64,000 bases of DNA from Anderseniella sp963700895 (GCA_963700895.1 CAVOZI010000014.1:62001-126000); one strand, 5' to 3'; positions 18,419 through 26,794 are shown, numbered from the stretch's first letter. Notes: a model not told the origin generated them from the letters alone. Program-made: numbers and translations.

Positions 18419-19429
18419 ATGAGTGTGTTCCGCAAAACCGTCGTCAGTGACCGCGTCGAGCGCGCCGTCCAGAAGACGCTGGCCAATGTCTACGCGCAGC
18501 GGCGTAAACGCTTCCGCATCCTTGCCTGTATCGATGAAACGGAAGAGTCGTTCGATACGGTGCGCATGGCCGCGCGGCTGGCCAAGTCGGACGAATGCGA
18601 CATCATCATCCTGTTCGTGCGGCCGATCGACCAGGGCCTGTGGTCAGGCGGCTTGCAGGTGCGGGTAGCGCGGCAGAACATGCTCGATTCCGGCCTTGAA
18701 CTGCCCGGCCTGAACCGGCTTCGCATGGCGCTCGACATCCTGCGCGAGGAAGGCATTCCGGCAGAAGACTGGCCGCGCAAGACCGGACACCAGGATGCCT
18801 GGGGCGATCCGCTGGGCGACAACAAGGTGGAGTTCAACTCCGAGGACGGCCGCTCGGTGGTGCTGAAGCTGAAGACCGCGCCCGACCCGGCAGCCGGCAT
18901 TCTCGACCAGTACGAGCTTGGCCCCTACAACCTGATCATCATGGGCGAGCCGTCGCGGTGGCGTGGAGAGTTTCATTCACTGTTCGATGCCGGCGTGGTG
19001 CAGCAGGTGACCGTACACGCGCCGTGCTCGGTGTTGGTGGTCCGCCACCCGCTCGAGGGCGAGGGCTTTTTCATCTGCACCGACGGCAGTTCACGTTCCA
19101 TCCAGGCCGTACGCCGGGCCGCCGTACTGGCGCACGTCGCGGGCGAGCCGATCACGCTGTTCTCCGCCGCCCGGGACGAGGTGGGACTTCCTGCAGCCGA
19201 CGAGAACGTCAAGAATGCCCGCGCCCTGCTCAAGGCCATGGGCATCAGGGTGAAGGACATCATTACGGCGGCGGGACCGCCTGCCGAAATGATCTGCCAG
19301 CATGGCGCCGGGCACGGTGTCATCGTGGTGACCGACGAGGGCCGCACCCGGCTGCAGCGGATGATCCGCGGCTCCACCGCAGTGGACGTGGTGCGCAAGG
19401 CCACCACGTCGGTGCTGGACGTACGCTGA
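18419..19429 (+). CDS. Tandem universal stress protein
   Basis: A 336-residue protein with two UspA-like domains (about 33-210 and 217-335). The first begins RILACIDETEES and contains an insertion after residue ~80. The second is more compact (FFICTDGSSRSIQAVRRA ... GVIVVTDEGRTRLQRMIRGSTAVDVVRKA), and its end carries the G-x9-G-S/T nucleotide-binding pattern. Cytosolic. Fused or adjacent Usp domains are common partners of SLC-type transporters. It ends at a strong hairpin shared with the convergent gene. Confidence 0.85.
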   Translation: MSVFRKTVVSDRVERAVQKTLANVYAQRRKRFRILACIDETEESFDTVRMAARLAKSDECDIIILFVRPIDQGLWSGGLQVRVARQNMLDSGLELPGLNRLRMALDILREEGIPAEDWPRKTGHQDAWGDPLGDNKVEFNSEDGRSVVLKLKTAPDPAAGILDQYELGPYNLIIMGEPSRWRGEFHSLFDAGVVQQVTVHAPCSVLVVRHPLEGEGFFICTDGSSRSIQAVRRAAVLAHVAGEPITLFSAARDEVGLPAADENVKNARALLKAMGIRVKDIITAAGPPAEMICQHGAGHGVIVVTDEGRTRLQRMIRGSTAVDVVRKATTSVLDVR

Positions 19430-19444
19430 AGCAAAACGAACAGA

Positions 19445-19466
19445 GGCCGCCCCATCAGGAGCGGCC
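19445..19466. terminator. Bidirectional hairpin between convergent genes
   Basis: GGCCGC and GCGGCC pair around a 10-base loop in the 78-base gap between the converging Usp gene and the Ala/Glu-rich gene. There is no long T run, so it is a modest terminator candidate. Confidence 0.45.
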
Positions 19467-19507
19467 CACTTCATGTTTCGCAATACCGGACGGAAGGCCG
19501 GGGCCGG

Positions 19508-20527
19508 TCAGGCTGTCGCTTTCATGGCGTCGAGATATTCCTCGACGTGCTCGACGTTCTCGAACCGCATCCAGCCTTCATCGGTTTCAGCTTCCACGGT
19601 GCCGTCGGACAACAGGCGGGCGGGACGATCGCGAATGGTGCGTTCCTCAACGACGAACAGCGCCTCTTCCTGCTCAAGCGGCTCGTCGGTGACGGCTTCG
19701 TCAGCGACGGCCTCAATCTCATCGGTGGCTTCCTCTGCCATCGTGCCGGCTTCTGCAGCGGCTTCGCCGGCCCACTCACCCGCTTCACCAGCAGTTTCTT
19801 CGGCCTGTTCGACGGCCCCGGAGGCAAACTCCTCGACAGTCTCCACCGCCTCCTCAGCCGTGCCGGCAACCACCTCAACCGCTTCGCCGGCCTCATGTGC
19901 TGCCGCGTCGACAGCCTGTTCGACGGTCTCACCCGCCTCGGCTGCGGTTTCTCCAGCTGTTTCGGCAGCAGCTTCAGCCTTGTCCACCGTCTGATCGAAC
20001 AGGGATGACAGGTCATCCTTGACGCCGGCGGCTGCAGAGCCTGCGGCCTCGACTGCCGGATGGGCCGTGTCTGAAACGGTCTCGGCTGCTGATCCCGCCG
20101 TGTCGGTCACGGCGGTTTTCGTCTTGTCGACGCTGACGGCGCCAAAATCCCAAGCCTTGCCTGCCCCCGAAGCAACCGCTCCGGCTGCGCCGGCCGCTAT
20201 CGCCCCGGCCGCACCAGCTGCTGCTGTGGCTCCCCCGGAAACAGGTGCCATGAACTCCGGCAGGTCGGCGTCGCGGCTGCGCGCCTGCGCCTTGCCATTG
20301 CCGCGTTCCCGTGGCGCAGGCTCTTCTTCTTCCACGGCCCCGCGCGAAGCAACGCTGCCGGCCAGCACGCCCAGCCCCAGCAGCAGGCAGCCGCCGGTGA
20401 ACAGCGTTGCTGCCACGTCATAGTTCAGTCCTACGGTGACGGTGCCGGGCGAGAACATGTTCATCAAGCCAACGGCGAAACCGGAAGCCATCAGGATGAT
20501 CGCCAGTATGAACAGCAGAGTCTTCAT
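19508..20527 (-). CDS. Membrane-anchored Ala/Glu-rich repeat protein
   Basis: A 339-residue protein. Two N-terminal membrane segments (about 1-22 and 40-62) are followed by an Arg/Glu linker. From about 95 to 275 comes a long low-complexity region built of Ala, Glu, Gly, Thr and Val in roughly 11-residue periods (for example AAAETAGETAAEAGETVEQA), like LEA or coiled-coil proteins. A compact C-terminal 50 residues (ALFVVEERTIRDRP ... EEYLDAMKA) look conserved and globular. I do not recognise a function; a spacer tethering the C-terminal domain at the membrane is a guess. No neighbour shares its strand closely; the DUF3306 gene lies 194 bases upstream. Confidence 0.7.
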   Translation of the reverse strand: MKTLLFILAIILMASGFAVGLMNMFSPGTVTVGLNYDVAATLFTGGCLLLGLGVLAGSVASRGAVEEEEPAPRERGNGKAQARSRDADLPEFMAPVSGGATAAAGAAGAIAAGAAGAVASGAGKAWDFGAVSVDKTKTAVTDTAGSAAETVSDTAHPAVEAAGSAAAGVKDDLSSLFDQTVDKAEAAAETAGETAAEAGETVEQAVDAAAHEAGEAVEVVAGTAEEAVETVEEFASGAVEQAEETAGEAGEWAGEAAAEAGTMAEEATDEIEAVADEAVTDEPLEQEEALFVVEERTIRDRPARLLSDGTVEAETDEGWMRFENVEHVEEYLDAMKATA

Positions 20528-20721
20528 TTCAGTCGTACCCCTCGTTTCCGCCAGCGGGCCGGGGATCCCCTGATCTGTCCCGGTGCCGGGCCGGCAATCA
20601 TGCCGGATGATCGACTCGCCTCTCCGGACAGGCCGGTCAGGGAATCATTTCTTGTATGTGCACTCACATTGCCCACCGTACCTTATCAAAGCGTTAACCA
20701 CACGCTTCACGATGAATCACC

Positions 20722-21336
20722 TCACGCGGCGCCAGAGCGGTCCTGATTGCCGTCCGGCGCGGGCATGGCGGGGGTTTCATCGTCAGGGTCAGCGGTCGTG
20801 CCGGCTGGCTGCTGCGGCGTCTCGGTCTCGGCTTCGGGCTGATCGCCTTGCGGGGCGGCTTGCGCATCTCCGGCAAGTTCCTCGACCTTTTCCACCACCT
20901 CTTCGAGGCTGGCATAGCCGCGGCCCGGCATGTAACTGGACACGACAACGCCGGCGTTCACCGCCTTGTCGGTATAATCCAGATCGTAGTCGTTCAACCC
21001 GTCGAGCACGGCAAGCGCCGGGTTTGAGCCCCACAACTTGCGCAGCGCCTTCTGGCGGAGCGCACCCGGCACCCAGGACTTCATGAAGACTGTGAAATCG
21101 CTGTCATAGCTCAGCGCGTCAATGTCGATCGCTTCCAGTTCCTCAATCCAGCGCTGCTTCGTTTCCTCGTCCGGCGGCAGGTCGCGCTGCTCCGGATCGG
21201 CCAGCGCCTGCTCGCGGGCAAGTCCCTGCGCATCGCCGGGTTGAGGCGCCAGCGCGACCTCGCGCTCCTCCGCCTCGCGCACTTCCTGCTTGCGCCTTGC
21301 CCAGCGCGACAGGAACCCGTCTTCGCCTGTGCTCAA
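20722..21336 (-). CDS. DUF3306 protein of the formate dehydrogenase locus
   Basis: A 204-residue protein of family DUF3306. Seen: N-terminal GFLSRWARRKQEV, the central conserved DFTVFMKSWVPGALRQKALRK (here split as DFTVFMKSWVPG and ALRQKALRKLWG), then GLNDYDLDYTD and an acidic, Pro-rich disordered tail. DUF3306 genes are typically found with DUF3305 and periplasmic formate dehydrogenase genes; their biochemical role is unknown. The TTG start overlaps the DUF3305 stop by four bases (TTGA), so translation is coupled. Confidence 0.88.
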   Translation of the reverse strand: MSTGEDGFLSRWARRKQEVREAEEREVALAPQPGDAQGLAREQALADPEQRDLPPDEETKQRWIEELEAIDIDALSYDSDFTVFMKSWVPGALRQKALRKLWGSNPALAVLDGLNDYDLDYTDKAVNAGVVVSSYMPGRGYASLEEVVEKVEELAGDAQAAPQGDQPEAETETPQQPAGTTADPDDETPAMPAPDGNQDRSGAA

Positions 21337-21902
21337 TGCAGTTCTCCGTCACTCTTGCCCGCCGCCAGCATGCGGCGGCGCAGTTCCATGAGGCTCTCCT
21401 GGCCAAACTTGTGCTCTTCCACGTCGACCCGGTCGCGTTTGCGCTTCCGGAACGGCTCATCCTTGAAGTGCAGCGCCACGAAGGCTTCCAGCCACTCGCG
21501 CACGTCATCCGGCATGGGCAGCTTGCCGATGAGCACGCCGTCCTCGCCGGACATGTATTCTTCAGCCTGATAGGACGACAATGTGACGAGCCTGGTTTGC
21601 CAGATCAGGCCATCGGCCACAGCTTCCTCCCGGTCCTGGGCGACAGTGAAAACCGATGGCTGCGGAGAGGTGAGATTATAGATGTAGGCCTCGACATCCG
21701 ACCGGTGCAGATCAACGCGCGCGGGTTCGCCCAGCCAGCGGCTGACGGCGTTGCCGCGTTCCAGCAGGCGCGGTTCGCGCAGGACGTCGATGTCAGCCAC
21801 TGGCATCATGCCACTCACCTTCCACTCCCAGTCGAGCCAGGGGTGGGTTGAGGCGTGCCGCTCGAAAATGAGCGAGAAATGGATGCTGGTGCTGTCGGTC
21901 AA
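21333..21902 (-). CDS. DUF3305 protein of the formate dehydrogenase locus
   Basis: A 189-residue protein of family DUF3305 (FERHASTHPWLDWEWKVSG, VDLHRSDVEAYIYNL, LPMPDDVREWLEAFV). Start codon TTG at 21902, with GGGAGAGG just upstream and no good ATG nearby. Family members are fixed companions of DUF3306 and formate dehydrogenase and are probably cytosolic. A role in assembly or regulation is inferred. It is divergent from the large ferredoxin gene across 91 bases containing a palindrome. Confidence 0.88.
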   Translation of the reverse strand: MTDSTSIHFSLIFERHASTHPWLDWEWKVSGMMPVADIDVLREPRLLERGNAVSRWLGEPARVDLHRSDVEAYIYNLTSPQPSVFTVAQDREEAVADGLIWQTRLVTLSSYQAEEYMSGEDGVLIGKLPMPDDVREWLEAFVALHFKDEPFRKRKRDRVDVEEHKFGQESLMELRRRMLAAGKSDGELH

Positions 21903-21934
21903 AAGCCTCTCCCGCAGGGTGGATTAGCATAATG

Positions 21935-21952
21935 CATACATTATAACGTATG
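21935..21952. promoter_or_regulatory. Palindrome in the divergent formate-dehydrogenase-locus promoter
   Basis: CATACATTATAACGTATG is symmetric at 16 of 18 positions and is itself flanked by ATGCAT at 21932-21937 and 21959-21964. It occupies the centre of the only divergent promoter inside the locus, between DUF3305 and the ferredoxin gene. A dimeric regulator site is likely; which regulator is not known. Confidence 0.5.
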
Positions 21953-21993
21953 AGCTACATGCATCCCTTGTCATATCGCGGAACGGATGGCCC

Positions 21994-24042
21994 ATGAAAC
22001 TCAACGGCTACGAAATACTTGTCTGCAACTGCGAGCGCACCATGCAGCTCGACGGCAGGAAGCTGTGCAAGGCCGCCCGTGCCGACGGCGAGGAGCCAGA
22101 CGTTTTCACCACGCTGTGCCGGGCCGAGGTGGGCCAGTTTGCCCAGGCGCTGAAGGACAACGAAAAGGTGCTGGTCGCCTGCACCCAGGAAGCGCCGCTG
22201 TTCACTGAGCTGGCGGAAGAGCAAGGCTTTGCGGGCGAACTTCGCTTCGTCAACATCCGCGAACGCGCCGGCTGGTCGCAGGACAAGGCCGACAAGACAG
22301 CCAAGACCGCCGCCTTGCTGGCCGATGCGGCGGTCGTGCAGCAGCCTGCAGGCTCGATCAACGTGAGCTCATCGGGCCAGTGCCTGGTCTATGGTGCCGG
22401 CCAGCAGGCCTACGACGTGGCCCGCAAGCTGAACGGGCGCCTGCCGGTTACACTGCTGCTGAGCGACGCCGGTGACCTGGTGCCGCCGGCCACGGCGGAA
22501 GTGGCGATGTTCAAGGGGCGCATTGCCCGGGCCAAGGGCCACATCGGGGCGTTCGAGATCGTGGTGGACGGCTATGCGCCGATGATGCCGTCGTCGCGGG
22601 ACGAAGCGCAGTTCTTGATGGCGCGCGACGGCGCGTCTTCGACATGTGCGCTGATCCTCGACCTGTCGGCCGGGCCGGCGCTGTTCTCCGGCGCGCAGCT
22701 GCGCGAGGGCTACAAGAAGGTGGACCCGGGCAATTCGGCGGCTGTGATGGAGGCGATCTTCGATCTTTCCGACATGGCTGGCGAGTTCGAGAAGCCGCTA
22801 TACGTGCGGTATGACGGCGGCATCTGTGCCCATTCGCGCAGCCGCAAGACCGGCTGCACCAAATGCCTCGACGTCTGCCCGGCAGGCGCCATCACGTCGG
22901 CCGGCGATGTTGTGGAGATCGATCCGGTCATCTGTGGCGGCTGCGGCTCGTGCGCAGCGGTGTGCCCGACAGGCGCTGCCTCCTACGCCATGCCGCAGCG
23001 CGCCGACATGGTGGCGCGCATCAACACGCTGGTCTCGGCGTATCTGTCGGCAGGGGGCAAGTCGCCACAGATTCTTGTGCATGACTCCGGCTATGGCATG
23101 GAACTGTTGTCGATGTCGGCGCGCTACGGGCGCGGCCTGCCGGCCAATGTGCTGCCGCTGGCGGTGAACGAGATTACCCAGATCGGCCATGACGCCATGC
23201 TGGCGATGTTCGCCGCCGGTGCGGTACGGGTGGTGATTGCCGCCAACCCGGCCCACGAGGATGAACTCGAAGGCTCGCGCTCGCAGGCAGAACTTGCCAA
23301 CGCGCTGGCCGGCGGACTGGGCTACGAGGCGCGCGTCGAGGTGATCTGCGAGGCCGATCCGGATGCGCTGGAAACCTTGCTGTGGGACGCGCCCGCCGCC
23401 CCTGCCCTCAAGCCGCACGCGGTGTCGGGCGTCGGCTCGAAGCGCGACGTTACCCGCACCATGCTGGGCCTGCTGCATGGGGATGCACGCGCGCCGCAGA
23501 CGGTGATCGCCCTGCCCGAGCGCGCACCCTATGGCCGGATCAACGTCAACCAGGACGCCTGCACGTTATGCCAGGCCTGCGTCGGCGCCTGTCCGGTGGG
23601 CGCCATCAGCGACAATGCCGACAAGCCGCAGCTGTCGTTCACCGAGGCGGCGTGCGTGCAGTGCGGGCTGTGCCGCACCACCTGCCCGGAAAGCGCCATC
23701 ACGCTGGAGCCGCGCTACAACTTCGCGGCTTCCGCCCTGTCGCCGGTGGTGCTGAAGGAAGAAGAGCCGTTCGCCTGCATCCGTTGCGGCAAGGAGTTCG
23801 GCACGAAGAGCTCGATAGAGCGGATCATGGAGAAACTGGCCGGCAAGCACTCCATGTTCGCCGACAGCAGCTCCTCGCAGCTTATCCAGATGTGCGACAA
23901 CTGCCGCATCGAACACCAGGCGAACTCGGCCAACGACCCGTTCACCATGGGCGAACGGCCGCGCATCCGCACCACCCAGGATTATCTCGATGCCGGCAAG
24001 ACCGGCGTCAGCGCAGACGACTTCCTGATCGACGACGACTGA
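21994..24042 (+). CDS. Multi-cluster 4Fe-4S ferredoxin protein
   Basis: A 682-residue cytoplasmic iron-sulfur protein, the only rightward gene of the formate dehydrogenase locus. Residues 1-280 form an N-terminal domain with Cys residues near the start (VCNCERTMQLDG). Two ferredoxin cluster motifs follow at about 288 (CTKCLDVCP) and 313 (CGGCGSCAAVCP), two more at about 523 (CTLCQACVGACP) and 554 (CVQCGLCRTTCP). A final CIRCG ... CDNC pair (about 594 and 633) could hold a fifth. There is no signal peptide. Homologues in alphaproteobacterial formate dehydrogenase loci are annotated only as 4Fe-4S proteins. Electron delivery for assembly or a cytoplasmic acceptor role is inferred. Confidence 0.88.
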   Translation: MKLNGYEILVCNCERTMQLDGRKLCKAARADGEEPDVFTTLCRAEVGQFAQALKDNEKVLVACTQEAPLFTELAEEQGFAGELRFVNIRERAGWSQDKADKTAKTAALLADAAVVQQPAGSINVSSSGQCLVYGAGQQAYDVARKLNGRLPVTLLLSDAGDLVPPATAEVAMFKGRIARAKGHIGAFEIVVDGYAPMMPSSRDEAQFLMARDGASSTCALILDLSAGPALFSGAQLREGYKKVDPGNSAAVMEAIFDLSDMAGEFEKPLYVRYDGGICAHSRSRKTGCTKCLDVCPAGAITSAGDVVEIDPVICGGCGSCAAVCPTGAASYAMPQRADMVARINTLVSAYLSAGGKSPQILVHDSGYGMELLSMSARYGRGLPANVLPLAVNEITQIGHDAMLAMFAAGAVRVVIAANPAHEDELEGSRSQAELANALAGGLGYEARVEVICEADPDALETLLWDAPAAPALKPHAVSGVGSKRDVTRTMLGLLHGDARAPQTVIALPERAPYGRINVNQDACTLCQACVGACPVGAISDNADKPQLSFTEAACVQCGLCRTTCPESAITLEPRYNFAASALSPVVLKEEEPFACIRCGKEFGTKSSIERIMEKLAGKHSMFADSSSSQLIQMCDNCRIEHQANSANDPFTMGERPRIRTTQDYLDAGKTGVSADDFLIDDD

Positions 24043-24366
24043 TCAACTCTCCGGCGGGAACATGCCGGCGCAAGTCTGGATGGCACGGCTGAGGAACTCG
24101 TCGTGCTTCGCCTGGTCGATGACGCCGTCCGACAGCATCTTGCCGATGTCGGCGGTGCGCTGGTCGCGGCATTCGACGAACTTGGGGTTGGCCGCGGGCG
24201 CGTTGCTGATCGCTTCAGTCCCGCCATTACCCGCCAGCGGACGCCCGCCCGCATCGGTGCGGCTTTGCAGGTGCCAGGTCATTGCCAGCCCGAACAGGGC
24301 GAGCGCCGCGATCAGTCCCGCCACGAAACGGGCCATGCCACGGTCGAGAAATGATCTGCTGGTCAT
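24043..24366 (-). CDS. Hypothetical single-span membrane protein
   Basis: A 107-residue protein (MTSRSFLDRG) with one membrane segment (about 12-32) and a C-terminal extra-cytoplasmic part containing two Cys (FVECRDQR, IQTCAGMF). I do not recognise it. The start at 24366 is preferred because the in-frame extension to 24453 runs into intergenic palindromes. The stop shares the TGATCA junction with the convergent ferredoxin gene. It may be a periplasm-facing accessory of the locus. Confidence 0.55.
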   Translation of the reverse strand: MTSRSFLDRGMARFVAGLIAALALFGLAMTWHLQSRTDAGGRPLAGNGGTEAISNAPAANPKFVECRDQRTADIGKMLSDGVIDQAKHDEFLSRAIQTCAGMFPPES

Positions 24367-24398
24367 GATTAAATTCCCCTCCGGTCTAGTGCTGGCTA

Positions 24399-24501
24399 GA
24401 GCATCATCCGATCTGATTGAATCATCTGATCGGATAAAGATGCTCGATTCCAAAGTGCTAGAGCAACTTTAGCCGTTCAAGGTGAACAGCTGTTGCTCTA
24501 G
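24399..24501. repeat. Paired intergenic palindromes (CTAGAGCA type)
   Basis: Two hairpins in tandem. First: GAGCATC-ATCCGATC (24399-24413) with GATCGGAT-AAA-GATGCTC (24428-24445). Second: CTAGAGCAAC (24458-24467) with GTTGCTCTAG (24492-24501), a perfect 10-base match. Palindromic units opening with CTAGAGCA are a familiar dispersed intergenic repeat of Hyphomicrobiales genomes. They lie between the DUF6352 gene and the small membrane-protein gene and may act as transcript-end structures. Confidence 0.7.
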
Positions 24502-24510
24502 GTTATGGAC

Positions 24511-25533
24511 TCAGGAGCCTTGCCGCAATGGCATGTTGACGATCAGGTTCTGCGGCTTCATCACCAGCTTGCCGGCGGCATTTTTCGCCAGACCCAGCCA
24601 CACAGGCTTGCCGCGCACCCGGTCGATGACGGCATTTCGGTCGAGCACCTCCATGCGGAACAGTCCGATAATGGCGGTCTGTTCGTCGAGGCTCAAGGTT
24701 TCGCCGTCGTACAGCTTGTTCAGCAGGCGCGTCGCCTCGGCATCCATGCCGATGTGCCAGGTCCAGCTTTCGTCGTCGATGCGCTGCACCGGCTGGACGC
24801 GGACGCTGAGGCCCAGGAAATGGTTGATCCAGTGTTCGATAACGCGGGCGAAAGCATCATTGGCCGGCTGGGTGAAGCGGAAGTCGATGACCGTATCGAA
24901 GCGCTCGGATCGGGGCCAGTAGATCTGCTTGTTGTCCTCGTCGAGGACGTCAAGCTGTACCTGCCTCAGCGGCGTGGCGGCCTCCAGCACCAGCTGACCC
25001 AATCCACCCATGCCACCGGTTTCGGCGTGCTGGTCGACCACTTCCTCGTCGGCGAGCATCAACTGTCCCTCGTCCGCCGAGACGTTTTGGGGGCGGAAGA
25101 ACAGCTCCGCTGCCCGCCAGCGCAGCGGGTCGGCCTGGCCGTGCAGGATGCTGGCCATGATAGCGTGCACCATCTGCTCGACGAACAGCGGCGGCACGTT
25201 GCCGGCCTCGCCACGTGCGATGGCCAGATAGGCCTTCTCCAGCGTTTGCGAACGCACCAGCAGGTCGCGGAAGGCGAGGAAGATGCGGTAATTGTCCGCT
25301 GCATCAGGGTCGGCCAGCGCCGCCAGTTCAGCCTCGGTTACTGCCCTCAACGGGTCATCGGCAAGGGCGCGGTGAAGCGCCATCTCGGCAGCGCAACTCT
25401 CCTCCACCGGCGCCAGTTCAGGCCGGGCCAGGAAGGCAACCAGATAGTCGGGCGTGACCTGCAGGCCACCCCGTCCGGGCAGCCGGTCGAGCAGGTAGGC
25501 GCCGGATGAATGCCAGGTCTTGCGTTCAGTCAT
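24511..25533 (-). CDS. DUF6352 protein of the formate dehydrogenase locus
   Basis: A 340-residue soluble protein (MTERKTWHSSG) of the DUF6352 family. Seen: an N-terminal TPDYLVAFLARPEL segment shared by these proteins, a helical middle, and a C-terminal IGLFRMEVLDRNAVIDRVRGKPVWLGLAKN. The start at 25533 overlaps the DUF6505 stop by eight bases, indicating coupling. No catalytic motif is visible. Its constant association with DUF6505 and formate dehydrogenase suggests a maturation or assembly role. Confidence 0.8.
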   Translation of the reverse strand: MTERKTWHSSGAYLLDRLPGRGGLQVTPDYLVAFLARPELAPVEESCAAEMALHRALADDPLRAVTEAELAALADPDAADNYRIFLAFRDLLVRSQTLEKAYLAIARGEAGNVPPLFVEQMVHAIMASILHGQADPLRWRAAELFFRPQNVSADEGQLMLADEEVVDQHAETGGMGGLGQLVLEAATPLRQVQLDVLDEDNKQIYWPRSERFDTVIDFRFTQPANDAFARVIEHWINHFLGLSVRVQPVQRIDDESWTWHIGMDAEATRLLNKLYDGETLSLDEQTAIIGLFRMEVLDRNAVIDRVRGKPVWLGLAKNAAGKLVMKPQNLIVNMPLRQGS

Positions 25534-26008
25534 CGGTGACATCCCAGACGCGAGTGTGCGGCCGCTCCTGTCCTGGCGGGTTGATCTCGCGGTACTCCTC
25601 GCGAATGTCGCCATTGTGGTCGAGCGTTCTATGCACCGTCAAAAGCGTGTTCAGCGGCTTGCCGGCGGCAAGTTCGAGCGCATACGACAGCTCGGCCTCA
25701 GCAGCCTGCAGGGCGGCCTCGTGCGACGGTGCGCCAAAGTCCTCCATGAACAGCCGGGCCAGCGCCTGCGCAGCGGCATCGACCTCGTCAGGTCCGGCCT
25801 CGCCCACGGTGACGAAGGTTGCCCGGCCGAGACCCGGCAGTGACAGGAAACCATTGGCGAAGGCCTGCCGGGTCTTGCCGCGGATTTCTTCCGGGCCGAT
25901 GCCGGCAAAGGCAAAGGCGCCAGAGACGGCGATCTCGTCTGGCCCGGCCGGGGTGACGAACACATGATCATCAGAAGCATCGAAGCGGATGGTACGCAGA
26001 ACCTTCAT
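25526..26008 (-). CDS. DUF6505 protein of the formate dehydrogenase locus
   Basis: A 160-residue protein (MKVLRTIRFDASDDHVF) matching DUF6505, with GAFAF, GLGRATFVTVGE and a C-terminal HTRVWDVTDD. Compact alpha/beta, no Cys and no membrane segment. The start overlaps the ligase-like gene by the ATGA junction 26005-26008, and its stop overlaps the DUF6352 start. It is one of four tightly packed accessory genes; the function is unknown. Confidence 0.8.
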   Translation of the reverse strand: MKVLRTIRFDASDDHVFVTPAGPDEIAVSGAFAFAGIGPEEIRGKTRQAFANGFLSLPGLGRATFVTVGEAGPDEVDAAAQALARLFMEDFGAPSHEAALQAAEAELSYALELAAGKPLNTLLTVHRTLDHNGDIREEYREINPPGQERPHTRVWDVTDD

Positions 26009-26778
26009 GGGCGCACCCGGTGCAGCGCATCGAGAAGCGATAGCGCCATCACACCACCCTCCCCGGCGGTGAACAGCAGGTTGCCCTCCTCGTCCATACC
26101 GGTCATGCGGCCGCAGAGCAGCCGCTCGCCATCGCGTACCTGAATATCCTTGCCGTCATCCGGCATGCGGCCAACCCAGTTTTCATGTACCGGCTTGAAG
26201 CCGTCGTGGGTCCAGGTGTCGATCCAGGTCAGGAAATGGCGGGAGACGGACTCGACAAGCATGGTGCGGTCGATCTCGCCGGCGCCTTCCTCGTGCAGCG
26301 TGGTGGCGTCAAGACGCTCGCCGGGGTCCGGGATCGACAGATCAAGGGTAATGGCGACGTCAAGCCCGACCACCATCCAGGCGGGTTCATCTTCTGCGCC
26401 GCAGCCAGCCGGCACAAGGCAGGTAACTTCCCCCGCCTTCGCCCCGTTGACCAGGATGTCGCCCGGCCAGCGGTATTGCACGGCGATCTCGGGCGGCGCG
26501 ATGGCGCCAAAGGCATCACCGAACGCCACCAGCAGGGCGTGGTGCATCTGGGCGGCACGGGCCAGCGGCACGTCCGGCTCCAGCACCACGGCCATGGACA
26601 GCCGGTCCTCGGAGCGTGACCAGAACAGGTCGCCAGCCCCGGCGCGGCCGGCAGCAACCCGGCTCACGGCGACAGTGTGCGCTGTCATGCCCGGTTCAAC
26701 CGCGTGGCCCTTGAGCAGCGGCGGGAAAGTAGGGTCGGCCAGCGGGCCATCCTCTGCGGCGAACATCGTCATGGTCAT
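26005..26778 (-). CDS. Biotin/lipoate-protein-ligase-like protein
   Basis: A 257-residue protein resembling the biotin/lipoate ligase fold with a DUF4444-type tail. Seen: VAAGRAGAGDLFWS aligns with the adenylate-binding loop of biotin ligases (normally GRGRxGR-W-S), and YRWPGDILVNGAKAGEV aligns with the KWPND...K-AGIL segment, keeping the reactive lysine. The second and third Arg of the loop are replaced by Ala and Asp, so normal biotinyl-AMP retention is doubtful. It is translationally coupled to DUF6505. A cofactor-attachment or scaffold role in dehydrogenase maturation is inferred. Confidence 0.75.
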   Translation of the reverse strand: MTMTMFAAEDGPLADPTFPPLLKGHAVEPGMTAHTVAVSRVAAGRAGAGDLFWSRSEDRLSMAVVLEPDVPLARAAQMHHALLVAFGDAFGAIAPPEIAVQYRWPGDILVNGAKAGEVTCLVPAGCGAEDEPAWMVVGLDVAITLDLSIPDPGERLDATTLHEEGAGEIDRTMLVESVSRHFLTWIDTWTHDGFKPVHENWVGRMPDDGKDIQVRDGERLLCGRMTGMDEEGNLLFTAGEGGVMALSLLDALHRVRP

Positions 26779-26794
26779 GCCCGGGCCTGAGGCC

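Noticed and set aside
19473..20423. Long rightward open frames rich in Ser, Ala and Val opposite the Ala/Glu-rich gene
   Set aside because: They are the complement of a low-complexity gene. The leftward frame has membrane helices and a conserved C-terminus, while these show neither a ribosome binding site nor a domain.
21935..21952. A ModE (molybdate regulator) site in the FDH divergent promoter
   Set aside because: The palindrome shares only a TTATAACG-like fragment with the ModE consensus and lacks the second half at the right spacing.
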